Both the position numbers and the translations under genes were made by a program. From assembly GCA_045642705.1 (NCBI GenBank), contig JAZUJK010000025.1, forward strand, positions 1 to 57,873: a DNA stretch of 57,873 nucleotides, in the 5' to 3' direction. Position 1 is the stretch's first letter. Each line of letters begins with the position of its first letter. Shown here one piece after another: positions 8,155-17,286 of this stretch. A model generated the notes under the pieces. The model ran no database searches, was not told where the DNA came from, and was given only the letters and a program-made list of their open reading frames with translations. The DNA comes from UBA1227 sp045642705 (lineage in GTDB: Bacteria > Bacillota > Clostridia > Oscillospirales > Acutalibacteraceae).

Positions 8155-8793
8155 TTATTTGCCCTCATTAATTACCTGATAGCAGAGAGTCATAAGGCTA
8201 TCGTTGAAGTGAACGTTTTCTACTATAACGCGAGGGTATTTCTCGTTGATATTGTAGTGTGAGAAGTTCCAGAATCCCTTGATACCACAGGTTTCAACGA
8301 GAAGTGGTGTTCTCTCAACTGCCTCCTCATAAGGGATGCAGAGGATAGCAACATCAACACCGTTTTCCTTGCAGAAGTCCTCTATGTCGTCAGCTGGACG
8401 GACAGGGAGACCTGCAAGAATCTGGCCTGAGAGTGCAGGATTCTTGTCAAATATACCGATGAGTTTGAAACCACGTGCTTCAAAGTCAATCGCACCGGCG
8501 AGTGTCTTGCCGAGGTTGCCAGCGCCAATCATGATTGTCTTGAGACCGGCGTCAACACCTAGGATTTTACCTATTTCAGTCTGGAGTGTATCGATATTGT
8601 AACCGTAGCCCTGCTGGCCAAAACCGCCAAAGCAGTTGAGGTCCTGTCTAATCTGAGAAGCAGAGAGGCCCATTCTATCAGCGAGTTCTCTTGATGAGAT
8701 ACGGACCATGCCGGCATTCTTGAGTGTTCCAAGGAAACGGTAATAACGAGGAAGTCTCTTGATTACTGATATGGAAATATACTTTGATCCCAT
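8155..8793 (-). CDS. rex: Redox-sensing transcriptional repressor Rex
   Basis: 212 residues, normal Rex length. The N-terminal winged helix contains ISSRELADRMGLSASQIRQD followed by the diagnostic FGGFGQQGYGY. The Rossmann domain carries GAGNLGKTLAG and an acidic end of strand 2 (GIFDKNP), typical of NAD(H) binding. Rex binds TTGTTA...TAACAA-like operators when NAD+ is high and lets go when NADH rises. AAGGAG precedes ATG 8793. It sits 11 bases downstream of icd in the acn operon, and a Rex-like site overlaps the operon promoter (see 11936-11965). This implies direct feedback control, which is inferred from sequence. Confidence 0.95.
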   Translation of the reverse strand: MGSKYISISVIKRLPRYYRFLGTLKNAGMVRISSRELADRMGLSASQIRQDLNCFGGFGQQGYGYNIDTLQTEIGKILGVDAGLKTIMIGAGNLGKTLAGAIDFEARGFKLIGIFDKNPALSGQILAGLPVRPADDIEDFCKENGVDVAILCIPYEEAVERTPLLVETCGIKGFWNFSHYNINEKYPRVIVENVHFNDSLMTLCYQVINEGK

Positions 8794-8804
8794 AAGAATT
8801 CTCC

Positions 8805-9965
8805 TTATATTTCAAGTGATTTTACAGTGTCCATTACGTAGTTGCCGAATTCTTCACATGTAGCGCCACCACTTCTGCCGGTGATGACATATTTTTTCTC
8901 TGTTTCAAGGCAGATATTCATAGCCTTGGCAAGCAAATCAGCCTTTTCTACATATCCGATGTGGCGGAGGAGCATCTCTGTTGCCTTGAACATTGATGCT
9001 GGGTTCGCATAGGCGCCGTCACCACGTTCAATCATACGAGGTGCTGAGCCGTGGATAGCTTCGAACATAGCATAGTGGTCGCCCATATTAGCAGAGCCTG
9101 CTGTGCCGACGCCACCTTGGATCTGAGCTGCCTCATCGGTGATGATATCGCCGTAGAGGTTAGGGAGAACGAACACTTGGAACTGTGAGCGTCTCTCTGG
9201 ATTTACGAGGTTGGCTGTCATGATATCGATGAACCATTCCTCAGCTGTGATCTCTGGATATTCCTCTGCAATCTTGTGAGCGATTGTAGAGAACTTACCA
9301 TCGGTCTTCTTCATAATATTGGCCTTGGTAACGATAGCGACATTGTTCTTACCATTCTGTCTTGCATATTCAAATGCAGCGCGAACGATACGCTCTGTAC
9401 CAGGGTTTGTTGTAACTTTAAAATCAACAGCGAGCTTCTCTGGAATCTCGTAGCCACGGCTACCGAGTACATATTCACCCTCTGTATTTTCTCTGTAGAA
9501 TATCCAATCAATGCCCTCTGATGGAACAGAAACTGGACGAACATTGGCATAGAGGTCGAGCTCACGGCGCATAGCAACGTTTGCGCTCTCCATTGTGCCA
9601 CCTGTTGGAGTAGTTGTAGGTCCCTTGAGGATTACTGGGCAAGTTTTGAGCTCGGCCAGTACATCATCAGGAATGGCTTTGCCACAAGCAAGACGATTCT
9701 CAATTGTGAGGCCATCAATCTCAACGAATTTGATCTTGCCAGATGCAACATCATCCTCGAGAAGGAAACGGAGGAGGCGCTCAGCTTCATGTGTGATAAT
9801 AGGGCCGATGCCGTCGCCACCGCAGATACCAATTCTAATCTCTGGGAGTTTGGAGAAATCAACTTTATCCTTGTCATTCTCCATGCGCTCTACGCGAGCG
9901 AGCTGCTCATTCAAAATTGTTCTAAATTGCTCGCAAGCTTCATTTATATAATTATCGTAGCTCAT
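8805..9965 (-). CDS. icd: NAD(P)-dependent isocitrate/isopropylmalate-type dehydrogenase
   Basis: 386 residues of the beta-decarboxylating dehydrogenase family. Motifs in order are GICGGDGIGP (N-terminal dinucleotide region), ESANVAMRRELDLYANVRPV (substrate-phosphate and carboxylate loop), FYRENTEGEYV, KANIMKKTDG (catalytic Lys), and the metal-binding region PNLYGDIITDEAAQIQGGVG. An HGSAP motif follows. Neighbourhood with aconitase strongly favours isocitrate as substrate, giving 2-oxoglutarate, CO2 and NAD(P)H for glutamate synthesis. The first 40 residues are an N-terminal extension relative to short family members. Cofactor preference cannot be judged safely. Start ATG 9965, 14 bases after acn. 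Confidence 0.85.
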   Translation of the reverse strand: MSYDNYINEACEQFRTILNEQLARVERMENDKDKVDFSKLPEIRIGICGGDGIGPIITHEAERLLRFLLEDDVASGKIKFVEIDGLTIENRLACGKAIPDDVLAELKTCPVILKGPTTTPTGGTMESANVAMRRELDLYANVRPVSVPSEGIDWIFYRENTEGEYVLGSRGYEIPEKLAVDFKVTTNPGTERIVRAAFEYARQNGKNNVAIVTKANIMKKTDGKFSTIAHKIAEEYPEITAEEWFIDIMTANLVNPERRSQFQVFVLPNLYGDIITDEAAQIQGGVGTAGSANMGDHYAMFEAIHGSAPRMIERGDGAYANPASMFKATEMLLRHIGYVEKADLLAKAMNICLETEKKYVITGRSGGATCEEFGNYVMDTVKSLEI

Positions 9966-9979
9966 ATTAAGTCTCCTAA

Positions 9980-11905
9980 TTATTTCTGCTTAGTGTACTG
10001 GAGAAGGTCTCCAGCCTTGAGAATCTCTTTCTGTCTCTCGGTAAATACGCCAACGAGTGGAATCTCGATGCCCTTGGTTTCATCAAATAGGATGAAGTTG
10101 CCGGAATCGAGAGAGGAGAATACCTCTTTTAGTACGAGAGCGTCACCCTGGTCAATCTTGCCATAGTCGTCAGGGTTCTGGAATGTGAGTGGCATGATAC
10201 CAGCGTTGATGAGGTTCGCAGCGTGGATACGAGCAAAGCTCTTGGTGATAACTGCCTTAATTCCGAGATAGAGTGGAACGAGTGCTGCGTGCTCACGTGA
10301 TGAGCCCTGGCCATAGTTCGCACCACCGATGATGAATCCCTTGCCAGCTGCTTTGCAGTTCTCTGCAAAATGCTCGTCACACTGACGGAAACAGAACTGG
10401 GAGAGGAATGGAATATTAGAACGATAAGGGAGAATTTTAGCACCAGCTGGCATGATATGGTCGGTTGTGATATTGTCGCCAACCTTGAGAATAGCTGGAG
10501 CTGCAATCTCGTCTGTCAATACGTTTGAATCTGGGAATGGCTTGATATTAGGGCCATAGATAACCTCGACACTTGTTGCCTCATCAGGTGTTGCTGGAAG
10601 CTCAACCATGTTGTCGTTGATGAGGAAGTGGTCAGGCATGAGTATAGAGAGAGGAGCACCGAGTGTGCGTGGGTCAGTGAGGTAACCATTGATTGCTGAT
10701 GCGGCAGCAACCTCTGGGCTGACGAGGTAGATACCTGCGTCTGCTGTACCGGAGCGTCCCTCAAAGTTACGATTGAATGTACGAAGTGAGATGCCAGCGC
10801 TGCTTGGTGACTGTCCCATTCCGATGCAAGGACCGCAAGCGGATTCGAGAACACGCGCACCGGCGTCAATTATATCTGTGAGTGCACCACATGTTGCAAG
10901 CATGGATAGTACCTGCTTGGAACCCGGTGCGATTGCAAGGCTAACATTTGGTGCAACTTTCTTGCCCTTTAAAATTGCAGCAACTTTCAGCATATCAGAG
11001 AGGGAAGAGTTGGTGCAGGAACCGATACATACCTGGTCAACCTTGATCTGGCCAATTTCAGAAACCTTGCGAACGTTATCTGGCATATGAGGCATTGCAG
11101 CGAGAGGCTCGAGTTCTGAGAGATTGATTTCAATAATCTCATCATAAACTGCATCAGCATCTGCGCTGAGTTCTCTCCAGTCAGAGCCACGGCCCTGAGC
11201 TTCGAGGAATGCCTTAGTAATCTCATCAGATGGGAATATGGATGTTGTAGCACCGAGCTCAGCACCCATGTTGGTGATTGTTGCACGCTCAGGTACGGAG
11301 AGTGTCTTGACACCAGGTCCCTGGTACTCAACAATCTTGCCAACGCCGCCCTTGACGCTCATAATTCTGAGCACCTCAAGGATTACGTCCTTGGCAGCAA
11401 CATATGGTTGAAGTTCACCGGTGAGGTTTACCTTAACCATCTTAGGCATTGTGATGTAGTACTCACCACCGCCCATGGCAACGGCGACGTCTAGGCCACC
11501 AGCGCCCATGGCGAGCATGCCGATACCACCGCCAGTTGGCGTGTGGCTATCTGAGCCGATAAGCGTTTTGCCTGGAACGCCAAAACGCTCGAGATGCACC
11601 TGGTGGCAAATGCCGTTGCCAGGGCGAGAAAAACGAACGCCGCGCTTCTTGCATACGCTTTGGATAAAGCGATGGTCGTCGGCGTTCTCAAAACCTGTCT
11701 GAAGTGTATTGTGATCAATGTATGCAACAGAGAGCTCTGTCTTGACGCGGTCGATGCCCATGGCTTCGAGCTCAAGATAGGCCATTGTGCCTGTTGCATC
11801 CTGTGTAAGAGTTTGGTCTATGCGGATGCCAATTTCATTTCCTACTACCATCTCACCGCATACGAGATGGTCAGCGATAATCTTTTGACTAAGTGTCTGT
11901 CCCAC
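9980..11905 (-). CDS. acn: Aconitate hydratase
   Basis: 641 residues from GTG 11905, which has AAAGGAG 7-8 bases upstream; a longer in-frame start (11947) would overlap the promoter and operator. Aconitase isomerises citrate to isocitrate with a 4Fe-4S cluster. Motifs: DHNTLQ, IGSDSHTPTGGGIGMLAMGAGG, the first cluster cysteine in VCIGSCTNSSLSDM, the other two in SACGPCIGMGQ, and a C-terminal swivel domain with GDNITTDHIMP and GGANYGQGSSREHAA. Length matches the compact 640-residue mitochondrial/clostridial class rather than the 890-residue AcnA. It is the first gene of the operon, read from a strong promoter overlapped by a Rex-like operator. Confidence 0.95.
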   Translation of the reverse strand: MGQTLSQKIIADHLVCGEMVVGNEIGIRIDQTLTQDATGTMAYLELEAMGIDRVKTELSVAYIDHNTLQTGFENADDHRFIQSVCKKRGVRFSRPGNGICHQVHLERFGVPGKTLIGSDSHTPTGGGIGMLAMGAGGLDVAVAMGGGEYYITMPKMVKVNLTGELQPYVAAKDVILEVLRIMSVKGGVGKIVEYQGPGVKTLSVPERATITNMGAELGATTSIFPSDEITKAFLEAQGRGSDWRELSADADAVYDEIIEINLSELEPLAAMPHMPDNVRKVSEIGQIKVDQVCIGSCTNSSLSDMLKVAAILKGKKVAPNVSLAIAPGSKQVLSMLATCGALTDIIDAGARVLESACGPCIGMGQSPSSAGISLRTFNRNFEGRSGTADAGIYLVSPEVAAASAINGYLTDPRTLGAPLSILMPDHFLINDNMVELPATPDEATSVEVIYGPNIKPFPDSNVLTDEIAAPAILKVGDNITTDHIMPAGAKILPYRSNIPFLSQFCFRQCDEHFAENCKAAGKGFIIGGANYGQGSSREHAALVPLYLGIKAVITKSFARIHAANLINAGIMPLTFQNPDDYGKIDQGDALVLKEVFSSLDSGNFILFDETKGIEIPLVGVFTERQKEILKAGDLLQYTKQK

Positions 11906-11935
11906 GATAGTTCTCCTTTTATAATTATGAGTTTT

Positions 11936-11965
11936 TTTAACAAACATTGTTAAATATTATAACAA
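11936..11965 (-). promoter_or_regulatory. Rex-type operator overlapping the acn -10 box
   Basis: Three half-sites lie in tandem: TTTAACAA (11936-11943), TTGTTAAA (11947-11954) and TAACAA (11960-11965). TTGTTA plus TAACAA form an inverted repeat spaced 7 bases, one base longer than the usual clostridial Rex box TTGTTAANNNNTTAACAA. The first two make a second palindrome spaced 3 bases. The -10 hexamer (11956-11961) lies inside, so bound Rex would block RNA polymerase. Confidence 0.6.
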
Positions 11966-11983
11966 TATGGATATATATGTCAA
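11956..11983 (-). promoter_or_regulatory. Promoter of the acn-icd-rex-lar operon
   Basis: On the minus strand a perfect TTGACA (11983-11978), a 16-base spacer and a perfect TATAAT (11961-11956) precede the acn ribosome site by about 40 bases. Confidence 0.85.
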
Positions 11984-12004
11984 ATTATTTTATTACACTA
12001 TATA

Positions 12005-12033
12005 TTGCGTTTTTCGCACCAATTTGGTATAAT
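12005..12033 (+). promoter_or_regulatory. Promoter of uppP
   Basis: TTGCGT (12005-12010), 17 bases, TATAAT (12028-12033). It lies 36 bases before the uppP start and diverges from the acn promoter. Confidence 0.7.
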
Positions 12034-12069
12034 ATTTTGCGTATATCTTGTACTTTAAGGAGAAATTCC

Positions 12070-12939
12070 ATGGAATTTTTAAAAGCTATAATTTTAGGTG
12101 CGGTGCAGGGAATTACAGAGTTCCTACCAATATCCAGTAGCGGACATCTTTCAATACTTCAGCACTTCATGAATATCAATGGTGAGGGATCACTTGCACT
12201 GTCAGTATTCCTACATATTGGAACACTAATAGCTGTAATTGCAGTTTATTACAAGACCTTCTGGGATATGATTCTCGAGATGGGTCGCACAATCAAGGAT
12301 CTCTTCACAGGAAATATCAAGAAAGGCGAAGTATCTGAGAACAGGCATTTGCTCTATATGTTCGTCATCACTTGTATTCCACTATTCATCATTCTCTTTC
12401 CAATAGGAAATGATATGAAAGTCAAGGATATAGCAGAGATGTTAGCAGGGGACAATGACATAATTGTCGAGGGTGTAATGCTTCTCATTACAGCCGCGCT
12501 TTTACTTCTCGGCACCAAGGTATCTAGAACCAAGAAAGACATAAGAAACAGAGTTGAGATAAAGGATGCAATCTTAGTAGGCTTTGTTCAGTGCCTCTCA
12601 GCAATCTTCCCAGGACTCTCACGTTCTGGTTCTACAATCTCAGCTGGTATGCTATCAGGTGTAGAAAAGAATTATATGGTTCGTTACTCATTTGTACTCG
12701 GCACACCTGCAGTTATCGCTGCAACGGCGCTTGAGTTCAAAGGCTTGCTCGAGGGTGGAACAATCGCCATCGATGTACTTCCAATAATTGTCGGCATAAT
12801 CGTCGCAGCGGTTGTCGGAGTTGCAAGTATCAAGCTTCTTGAGAAGCTCGTTCGTACAGATAAATTCATCGTATTCGGTTATTATTGTCTCATCGTCGGT
12901 GCGATTGTAACAGTAATCGGCATCGTAGAACATTTTTAA
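12070..12939 (+). CDS. uppP: Undecaprenyl-diphosphatase UppP (BacA)
   Basis: 289 residues from ATG 12070, which has AAGGAGAAA just upstream. UppP removes a phosphate from undecaprenyl diphosphate so that the lipid carrier for peptidoglycan and other envelope polymers can be reused. The two family signatures are present: GAVQGITEFLPISSSGH near the N-terminus and PGLSRSGSTIS in the middle. The protein is polytopic, with about eight membrane helices. It stands at the head of a plus-strand group with ftsK 13 bases downstream. Confidence 0.95.
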   Translation: MEFLKAIILGAVQGITEFLPISSSGHLSILQHFMNINGEGSLALSVFLHIGTLIAVIAVYYKTFWDMILEMGRTIKDLFTGNIKKGEVSENRHLLYMFVITCIPLFIILFPIGNDMKVKDIAEMLAGDNDIIVEGVMLLITAALLLLGTKVSRTKKDIRNRVEIKDAILVGFVQCLSAIFPGLSRSGSTISAGMLSGVEKNYMVRYSFVLGTPAVIAATALEFKGLLEGGTIAIDVLPIIVGIIVAAVVGVASIKLLEKLVRTDKFIVFGYYCLIVGAIVTVIGIVEHF

Positions 12940-12952
12940 GGGGTGATTTTAG

Positions 12953-15466
12953 TTGGCTACACAGAAGAAATCTACAACTACTAAGAAAAAGCCTAGCAGT
13001 CAGCAGAGAAAACCGGCTGCTAAAAACACTCAAAATGGAAAAATGTATATAGAGAGATCTCGCAAGGAAAATACCAATCGCCAGATCACTGCGATTATAC
13101 TTTTCGCAGTCGCAGCATTTATCCTTTGCGTGACTCTAATTCCTGGTGGAAATGTCTGGGCATTTCTTCAGAGTTTGTTCTTTGGACTCTTTGGCGTATG
13201 TGCTTTCGTATGGCCATTTATCCTAATTTATCTCGCAGTTATGATGTCCCTCGACAAGCCGATGGGCAATGTGAGATTTGTAGTTATAATGTCATCGATT
13301 TTCGTAATCTTTATCTGCGCAGCAGTACATGTATTTGCTGACCAGTATGGTGTATTCATTTGGTCAGATTTCTGGGGCGGAATTAAAGATGCCTATGCCG
13401 CTGGAAAGGCATCCGGAAATGGTGGCGCATTTGGCGCCATAATCGGTGGCTTGTTACTATGGCTTTTCGGCTCAAAAGTACCAGCTGCAATCACAATAGT
13501 AATCCTTTGTTTCGTATTCCTAATGGTAATCTCTGGCACTACTCTCGTAGGCCTCTTTGATACTGTTAAGAAGCCTGTTCAGAAGGGCGGCCAGATGATG
13601 GCTGACCAGTATGAAACAGTCAAGCGTCAGGCAGAGGAACGCAAGGAACAAAAGAAGCAATTCAATCTCGATGTAGACCTCGGACCAGAATATGTCCCAG
13701 ATCCAGAATATGACGACACAGATGCCGCTACTAAGCCTCGCAAGAAGGCCAAGAAAGAGGCAGAAGTGATAGATATCAAGAAAGAACCAGAGCCAGAGAA
13801 ACCAGTTGATTTATCCACTACTGAGGAGAAACCATCTGTTCTTCTTGACGATATCATCAAGAAGGCTGCGGCTCAGAACAAGCCGGCCGAGGAGGCTGAG
13901 CCTAATCCTGAGCTCGAAAAACCTACACTCGCAGCCCATGATGAGACAGAGGAAGTAACATATACATTCCCACCAATGTCATGTCTCTCAGCACCTAAAC
14001 TCAACCTCTCTGGAAATGGCGAGGAAGAGATGAAAAATAACGCTGAGAAGCTCATTGATGTACTGAAAAGTTTCGGCGTAGAGACAACTCTTGTTGACAT
14101 CTGCCGTGGACCTTCTGTTACACGTTACGAACTCGCTCCAGCACAGGGTGTACGTATCAGCAAGATAACAGGTCTTGCTGATGATATCGCTCTCAGCCTC
14201 GCTGCAACAAGCATCCGTATCGAGGCCCCAATTCCTGGCAAAGCAGCAGTTGGTATCGAGATTCCAAACACAGGTCGTGACGCAATCACACTCCGTGAGA
14301 TTCTCGAGTCCAAGGAGTACAAGGATCAGGTTAAGAAGAGCAAACTCACTGTTGCCCTCGGCCGTGGCATAACAGGTGATATCTGCACAATGGACATCTC
14401 CAAGATGCCACATATCCTCGTTGCAGGTACAACCGGTTCTGGTAAATCAGTATGTATGAATGCTATGATTCTCAGCCTTCTTTACAACTGCACACCGGAC
14501 GAAGTTAAGCTCGTAATGATAGACCCGAAAGCAGTTGAACTCACAGGATATAATGGCATTCCACATATGCTCATCCCTGTAGTTTCAGACCCTAAGAAAG
14601 CATCTGGCGCACTCGCTTGGGCTGTTCGCGAGATGCTCAATAGATACAAGTCATTCTCAGAAAATAATGTTCGAGATATCAAGGGATATAACGAACTTTC
14701 AGCAATGGATCCTGAGAAGAATCCAATGCCACATATCGTAATTTTCATCGATGAGTTTGCAGACCTCATGATGGCAGCTGCCAAGGACGTTGAGGACTCA
14801 GTTTGTCGTCTCGCTCAGATGGCTCGTGCTGCTGGTATGCACCTTGTAATCGCTACCCAGTCACCACGTGTAGATGTAATCACTGGCCTCATCAAGGCCA
14901 ACATTCCAAGCCGTCTTGCACTCAAGGTTTCCAACGGTACAGACTCTCGAATCATCCTAGATATGATGGGCGCTGAGAAACTTCTCGGCAACGGAGATAT
15001 GCTCTTCAATCCAGTTGGTGCATCCAACCCAATTCGTATCCAAGGCTGCTTCGTACCAGACAATGAAATTGCCAATGTAATTGACTTTGTCAAGACTCAG
15101 GGCGAGGCAAATTATAACGACGCTGTAATCGATGAGATTGATAAGCATGCTGCCGCAACTGACGGCCAGAAGAAGTCAAGCATTGATGCACCAGCAGGTG
15201 AGGACGATGGCGATGCACTTCTTCCACAAGCAATCGAAGCTGTAGTCAATGCCGGACAGGCATCAACTACACTCATCCAGCGTAAACTCAAGGTCGGATA
15301 TGCTCGTGCAGCCCGCATTATTGATGAGCTTGAGGAACGCGGCATAGTAGGCCCATTCGAAGGCTCCAAACCACGTTCTGTTCTCATCACCAAGACCCAA
15401 TGGCTCGAGATGAATGCACTCGCACAAGACACCGCACCATCACCAGTAGAAGAGGAAATAGATTAA
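12953..15466 (+). CDS. ftsK: DNA translocase FtsK/SpoIIIE
   Basis: 837 residues from TTG 12953 with AAGGGGTGA upstream. FtsK/SpoIIIE pumps chromosomal DNA through the closing septum in division or sporulation. A basic Lys/Thr/Ser-rich head is followed by about four membrane helices (residues about 45-190), a charged Glu/Pro/Lys linker, then the motor domain. The Walker A motif AGTTGSGKS is near residue 490 and Walker B VIFIDEFADLMM near residue 600. The C-terminal winged-helix gamma domain, which reads DNA polarity sequences, contains STTLIQRKLKVGYARAARI. The stop codon overlaps the ATG of the next gene by one base. Confidence 0.95.
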   Translation: MATQKKSTTTKKKPSSQQRKPAAKNTQNGKMYIERSRKENTNRQITAIILFAVAAFILCVTLIPGGNVWAFLQSLFFGLFGVCAFVWPFILIYLAVMMSLDKPMGNVRFVVIMSSIFVIFICAAVHVFADQYGVFIWSDFWGGIKDAYAAGKASGNGGAFGAIIGGLLLWLFGSKVPAAITIVILCFVFLMVISGTTLVGLFDTVKKPVQKGGQMMADQYETVKRQAEERKEQKKQFNLDVDLGPEYVPDPEYDDTDAATKPRKKAKKEAEVIDIKKEPEPEKPVDLSTTEEKPSVLLDDIIKKAAAQNKPAEEAEPNPELEKPTLAAHDETEEVTYTFPPMSCLSAPKLNLSGNGEEEMKNNAEKLIDVLKSFGVETTLVDICRGPSVTRYELAPAQGVRISKITGLADDIALSLAATSIRIEAPIPGKAAVGIEIPNTGRDAITLREILESKEYKDQVKKSKLTVALGRGITGDICTMDISKMPHILVAGTTGSGKSVCMNAMILSLLYNCTPDEVKLVMIDPKAVELTGYNGIPHMLIPVVSDPKKASGALAWAVREMLNRYKSFSENNVRDIKGYNELSAMDPEKNPMPHIVIFIDEFADLMMAAAKDVEDSVCRLAQMARAAGMHLVIATQSPRVDVITGLIKANIPSRLALKVSNGTDSRIILDMMGAEKLLGNGDMLFNPVGASNPIRIQGCFVPDNEIANVIDFVKTQGEANYNDAVIDEIDKHAAATDGQKKSSIDAPAGEDDGDALLPQAIEAVVNAGQASTTLIQRKLKVGYARAARIIDELEERGIVGPFEGSKPRSVLITKTQWLEMNALAQDTAPSPVEEEID

Positions 15467-17286
15467 TGTTTCTTCCAATTAACAAAAAGGAAATGAATAA
15501 CCTCGGATGGGAGAGCGTCGACTTCGTTTACGTAAGTGGCGACGCATATGTTGACCATCCGAGTTTTGGCGCGGCCATTATTACTCGCGTGCTTGAAAAT
15601 GCGGGTTATAAGGTGGCCTTCTTGTCGCAACCAAATTGGCGTACAACAGATGACTTTACCCAGTTTGGTGAGCCGCGTCTCGGTTTCCTTGTATCGGCCG
15701 GGAACATTGACTCCATGGTTGCTCACTATACGGCTGCCAAGAAGCCACGTTCAGATGACGCATATACGCCAGGTGGCAAGCACGGCAAACGTCCTGACCG
15801 CGCCGTTACAGTATATTGCAACAAGATCCGTGAAGCATATCCAGATGTTACTATCGTTATTGGAGGACTAGAAGCCTCTCTAAGACGTTTCGCGCACTAC
15901 GATTATTGGGATGATGAAATCAAGCCTTCCATCCTTGTTGACAGTAAGGCAGATATCCTAAGCTATGGAATGGGTGAGAAGTCCATTCTTGAAATAGCAA
16001 AACATCTAGAAAACAATGAACCATTGAATGATATTAGAGGCACCTGTTATCTGACAGAACCTTGCAATACACCACTTGAGGGTAAGGAGTGCCCTAGCCT
16101 CGATAATGTGAGACAGAATAAGAAAGAATATGCTGTCTCTGTTAGAATTCAGCAGGATGAGCAGGACCATATAAGAGGCAAACTTATCAAGCAACGTCAA
16201 GGGGATATGATGCTCGTACAGAATCCTCCAATGCCACCACTGACAACAGAGGAATTTGATGCGATTTATGAACTTCCTTTTGAGCGAACATATCATCCAA
16301 GTTATCAGCATGTCCCAGGTATAGATGAAGTAAAGTTTTCTATCACACATAATCGTGGATGTTTTGGTGGATGTAATTTCTGTTCAATTCAGTTCCACCA
16401 GGGCAGATATATGACCAAGAGAAGCAAGGAGTCTCTGATAAAAGAGGCAACATTGCTTACCAAGGATCCAGATTTCAAGGGATACATTCATGATGTTGGT
16501 GGCCCAACAGCAAACTTTAGAAATCCTAGTTGTGAGAAGCAGAAAACAGAGGGCCTATGTAAGGGTAAAAAGTGCCTAGCACCTGAGCCTTGCAAGAATC
16601 TTGTTGCTGACCACACAGAGTATGTAGAGATACTCAGAGAAATGAGAGAAATCCCAGGTATCAAGAAAGTATTTATTCGTTCGGGAATACGTTATGATTA
16701 TCTCCTTGAGGATAGCGATGAGACTTTCTTCCAAGAACTTGTAAAGTATCATGTAAGTGGTCAACTGAAAGTTGCACCAGAGCATTGCTCCGAGGCCGTT
16801 CTTGACCTTATGGGCAAGCAGCATATTGATACATATGAGAAATTTTCTAAGCGTTATTTCCAGTTGACTAATACTGTTGGAAAAGAACAATATCTTGTTC
16901 CATATCTTATGTCATCTCATCCAGGCTCAACTCTTGATGATGCAATAGAATTGGCACTGTTTCTAAAGCAACGCAAGATAAGACCGGAACAGGTACAGGA
17001 CTTCTATCCAACACCTGGTACGATATCAACCTGTATGTTCTATACAGGACTGGACCCATATACAATGCAGAATGTATATGTGGCTCGTAATCCACATGAA
17101 AAAGCACTTCAACGTGCACTTCTTCAGTATTACAATCCAAGGAATGCAGACCTTGTTGTAGAAGCGCTGACCAAGGCACATCGCACAGACCTTATTCCTG
17201 TTTTAACAAACCGCCCTAAGCCACAGAATAGGACGGTTCAAAATGAGAGGAATAGACAAAAGAAACCAAGGAATAAAAAAAGATAG
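15466..17286 (+). CDS. YgiQ family radical SAM protein
   Basis: 606 residues. ATG 15466 overlaps the ftsK stop (TAATG), so translation is coupled. The N-terminal half resembles a cobalamin-binding-like domain (VDFVYVSGDAYVDHPSFGAA, GGLEASLRRFAHYDYW). The radical SAM cluster motif is CFGGCNFC near residue 300 in HNRGCFGGCNFCS, the CxxxCxxC form that binds a 4Fe-4S cluster and SAM. The basic tail (PKPQNRTVQNERNRQKK) is usual in this family. YgiQ proteins are widely conserved but the reaction is not established. The 3' end overlaps the next gene by 44 bases. Confidence 0.9.
   Translation: MFLPINKKEMNNLGWESVDFVYVSGDAYVDHPSFGAAIITRVLENAGYKVAFLSQPNWRTTDDFTQFGEPRLGFLVSAGNIDSMVAHYTAAKKPRSDDAYTPGGKHGKRPDRAVTVYCNKIREAYPDVTIVIGGLEASLRRFAHYDYWDDEIKPSILVDSKADILSYGMGEKSILEIAKHLENNEPLNDIRGTCYLTEPCNTPLEGKECPSLDNVRQNKKEYAVSVRIQQDEQDHIRGKLIKQRQGDMMLVQNPPMPPLTTEEFDAIYELPFERTYHPSYQHVPGIDEVKFSITHNRGCFGGCNFCSIQFHQGRYMTKRSKESLIKEATLLTKDPDFKGYIHDVGGPTANFRNPSCEKQKTEGLCKGKKCLAPEPCKNLVADHTEYVEILREMREIPGIKKVFIRSGIRYDYLLEDSDETFFQELVKYHVSGQLKVAPEHCSEAVLDLMGKQHIDTYEKFSKRYFQLTNTVGKEQYLVPYLMSSHPGSTLDDAIELALFLKQRKIRPEQVQDFYPTPGTISTCMFYTGLDPYTMQNVYVARNPHEKALQRALLQYYNPRNADLVVEALTKAHRTDLIPVLTNRPKPQNRTVQNERNRQKKPRNKKR

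Noticed and set aside
11906..11947. N-terminal extension of aconitase starting at 11947
   Set aside because: It runs through the operator and leader; AAAGGAG before GTG 11905 gives the normal aconitase start.
11947..12069. 41-residue N-terminal extension of UppP
   Set aside because: It covers the promoter (12005-12033) and the Rex-like site; AAGGAG lies directly before ATG 12070, and UppP family proteins start there.
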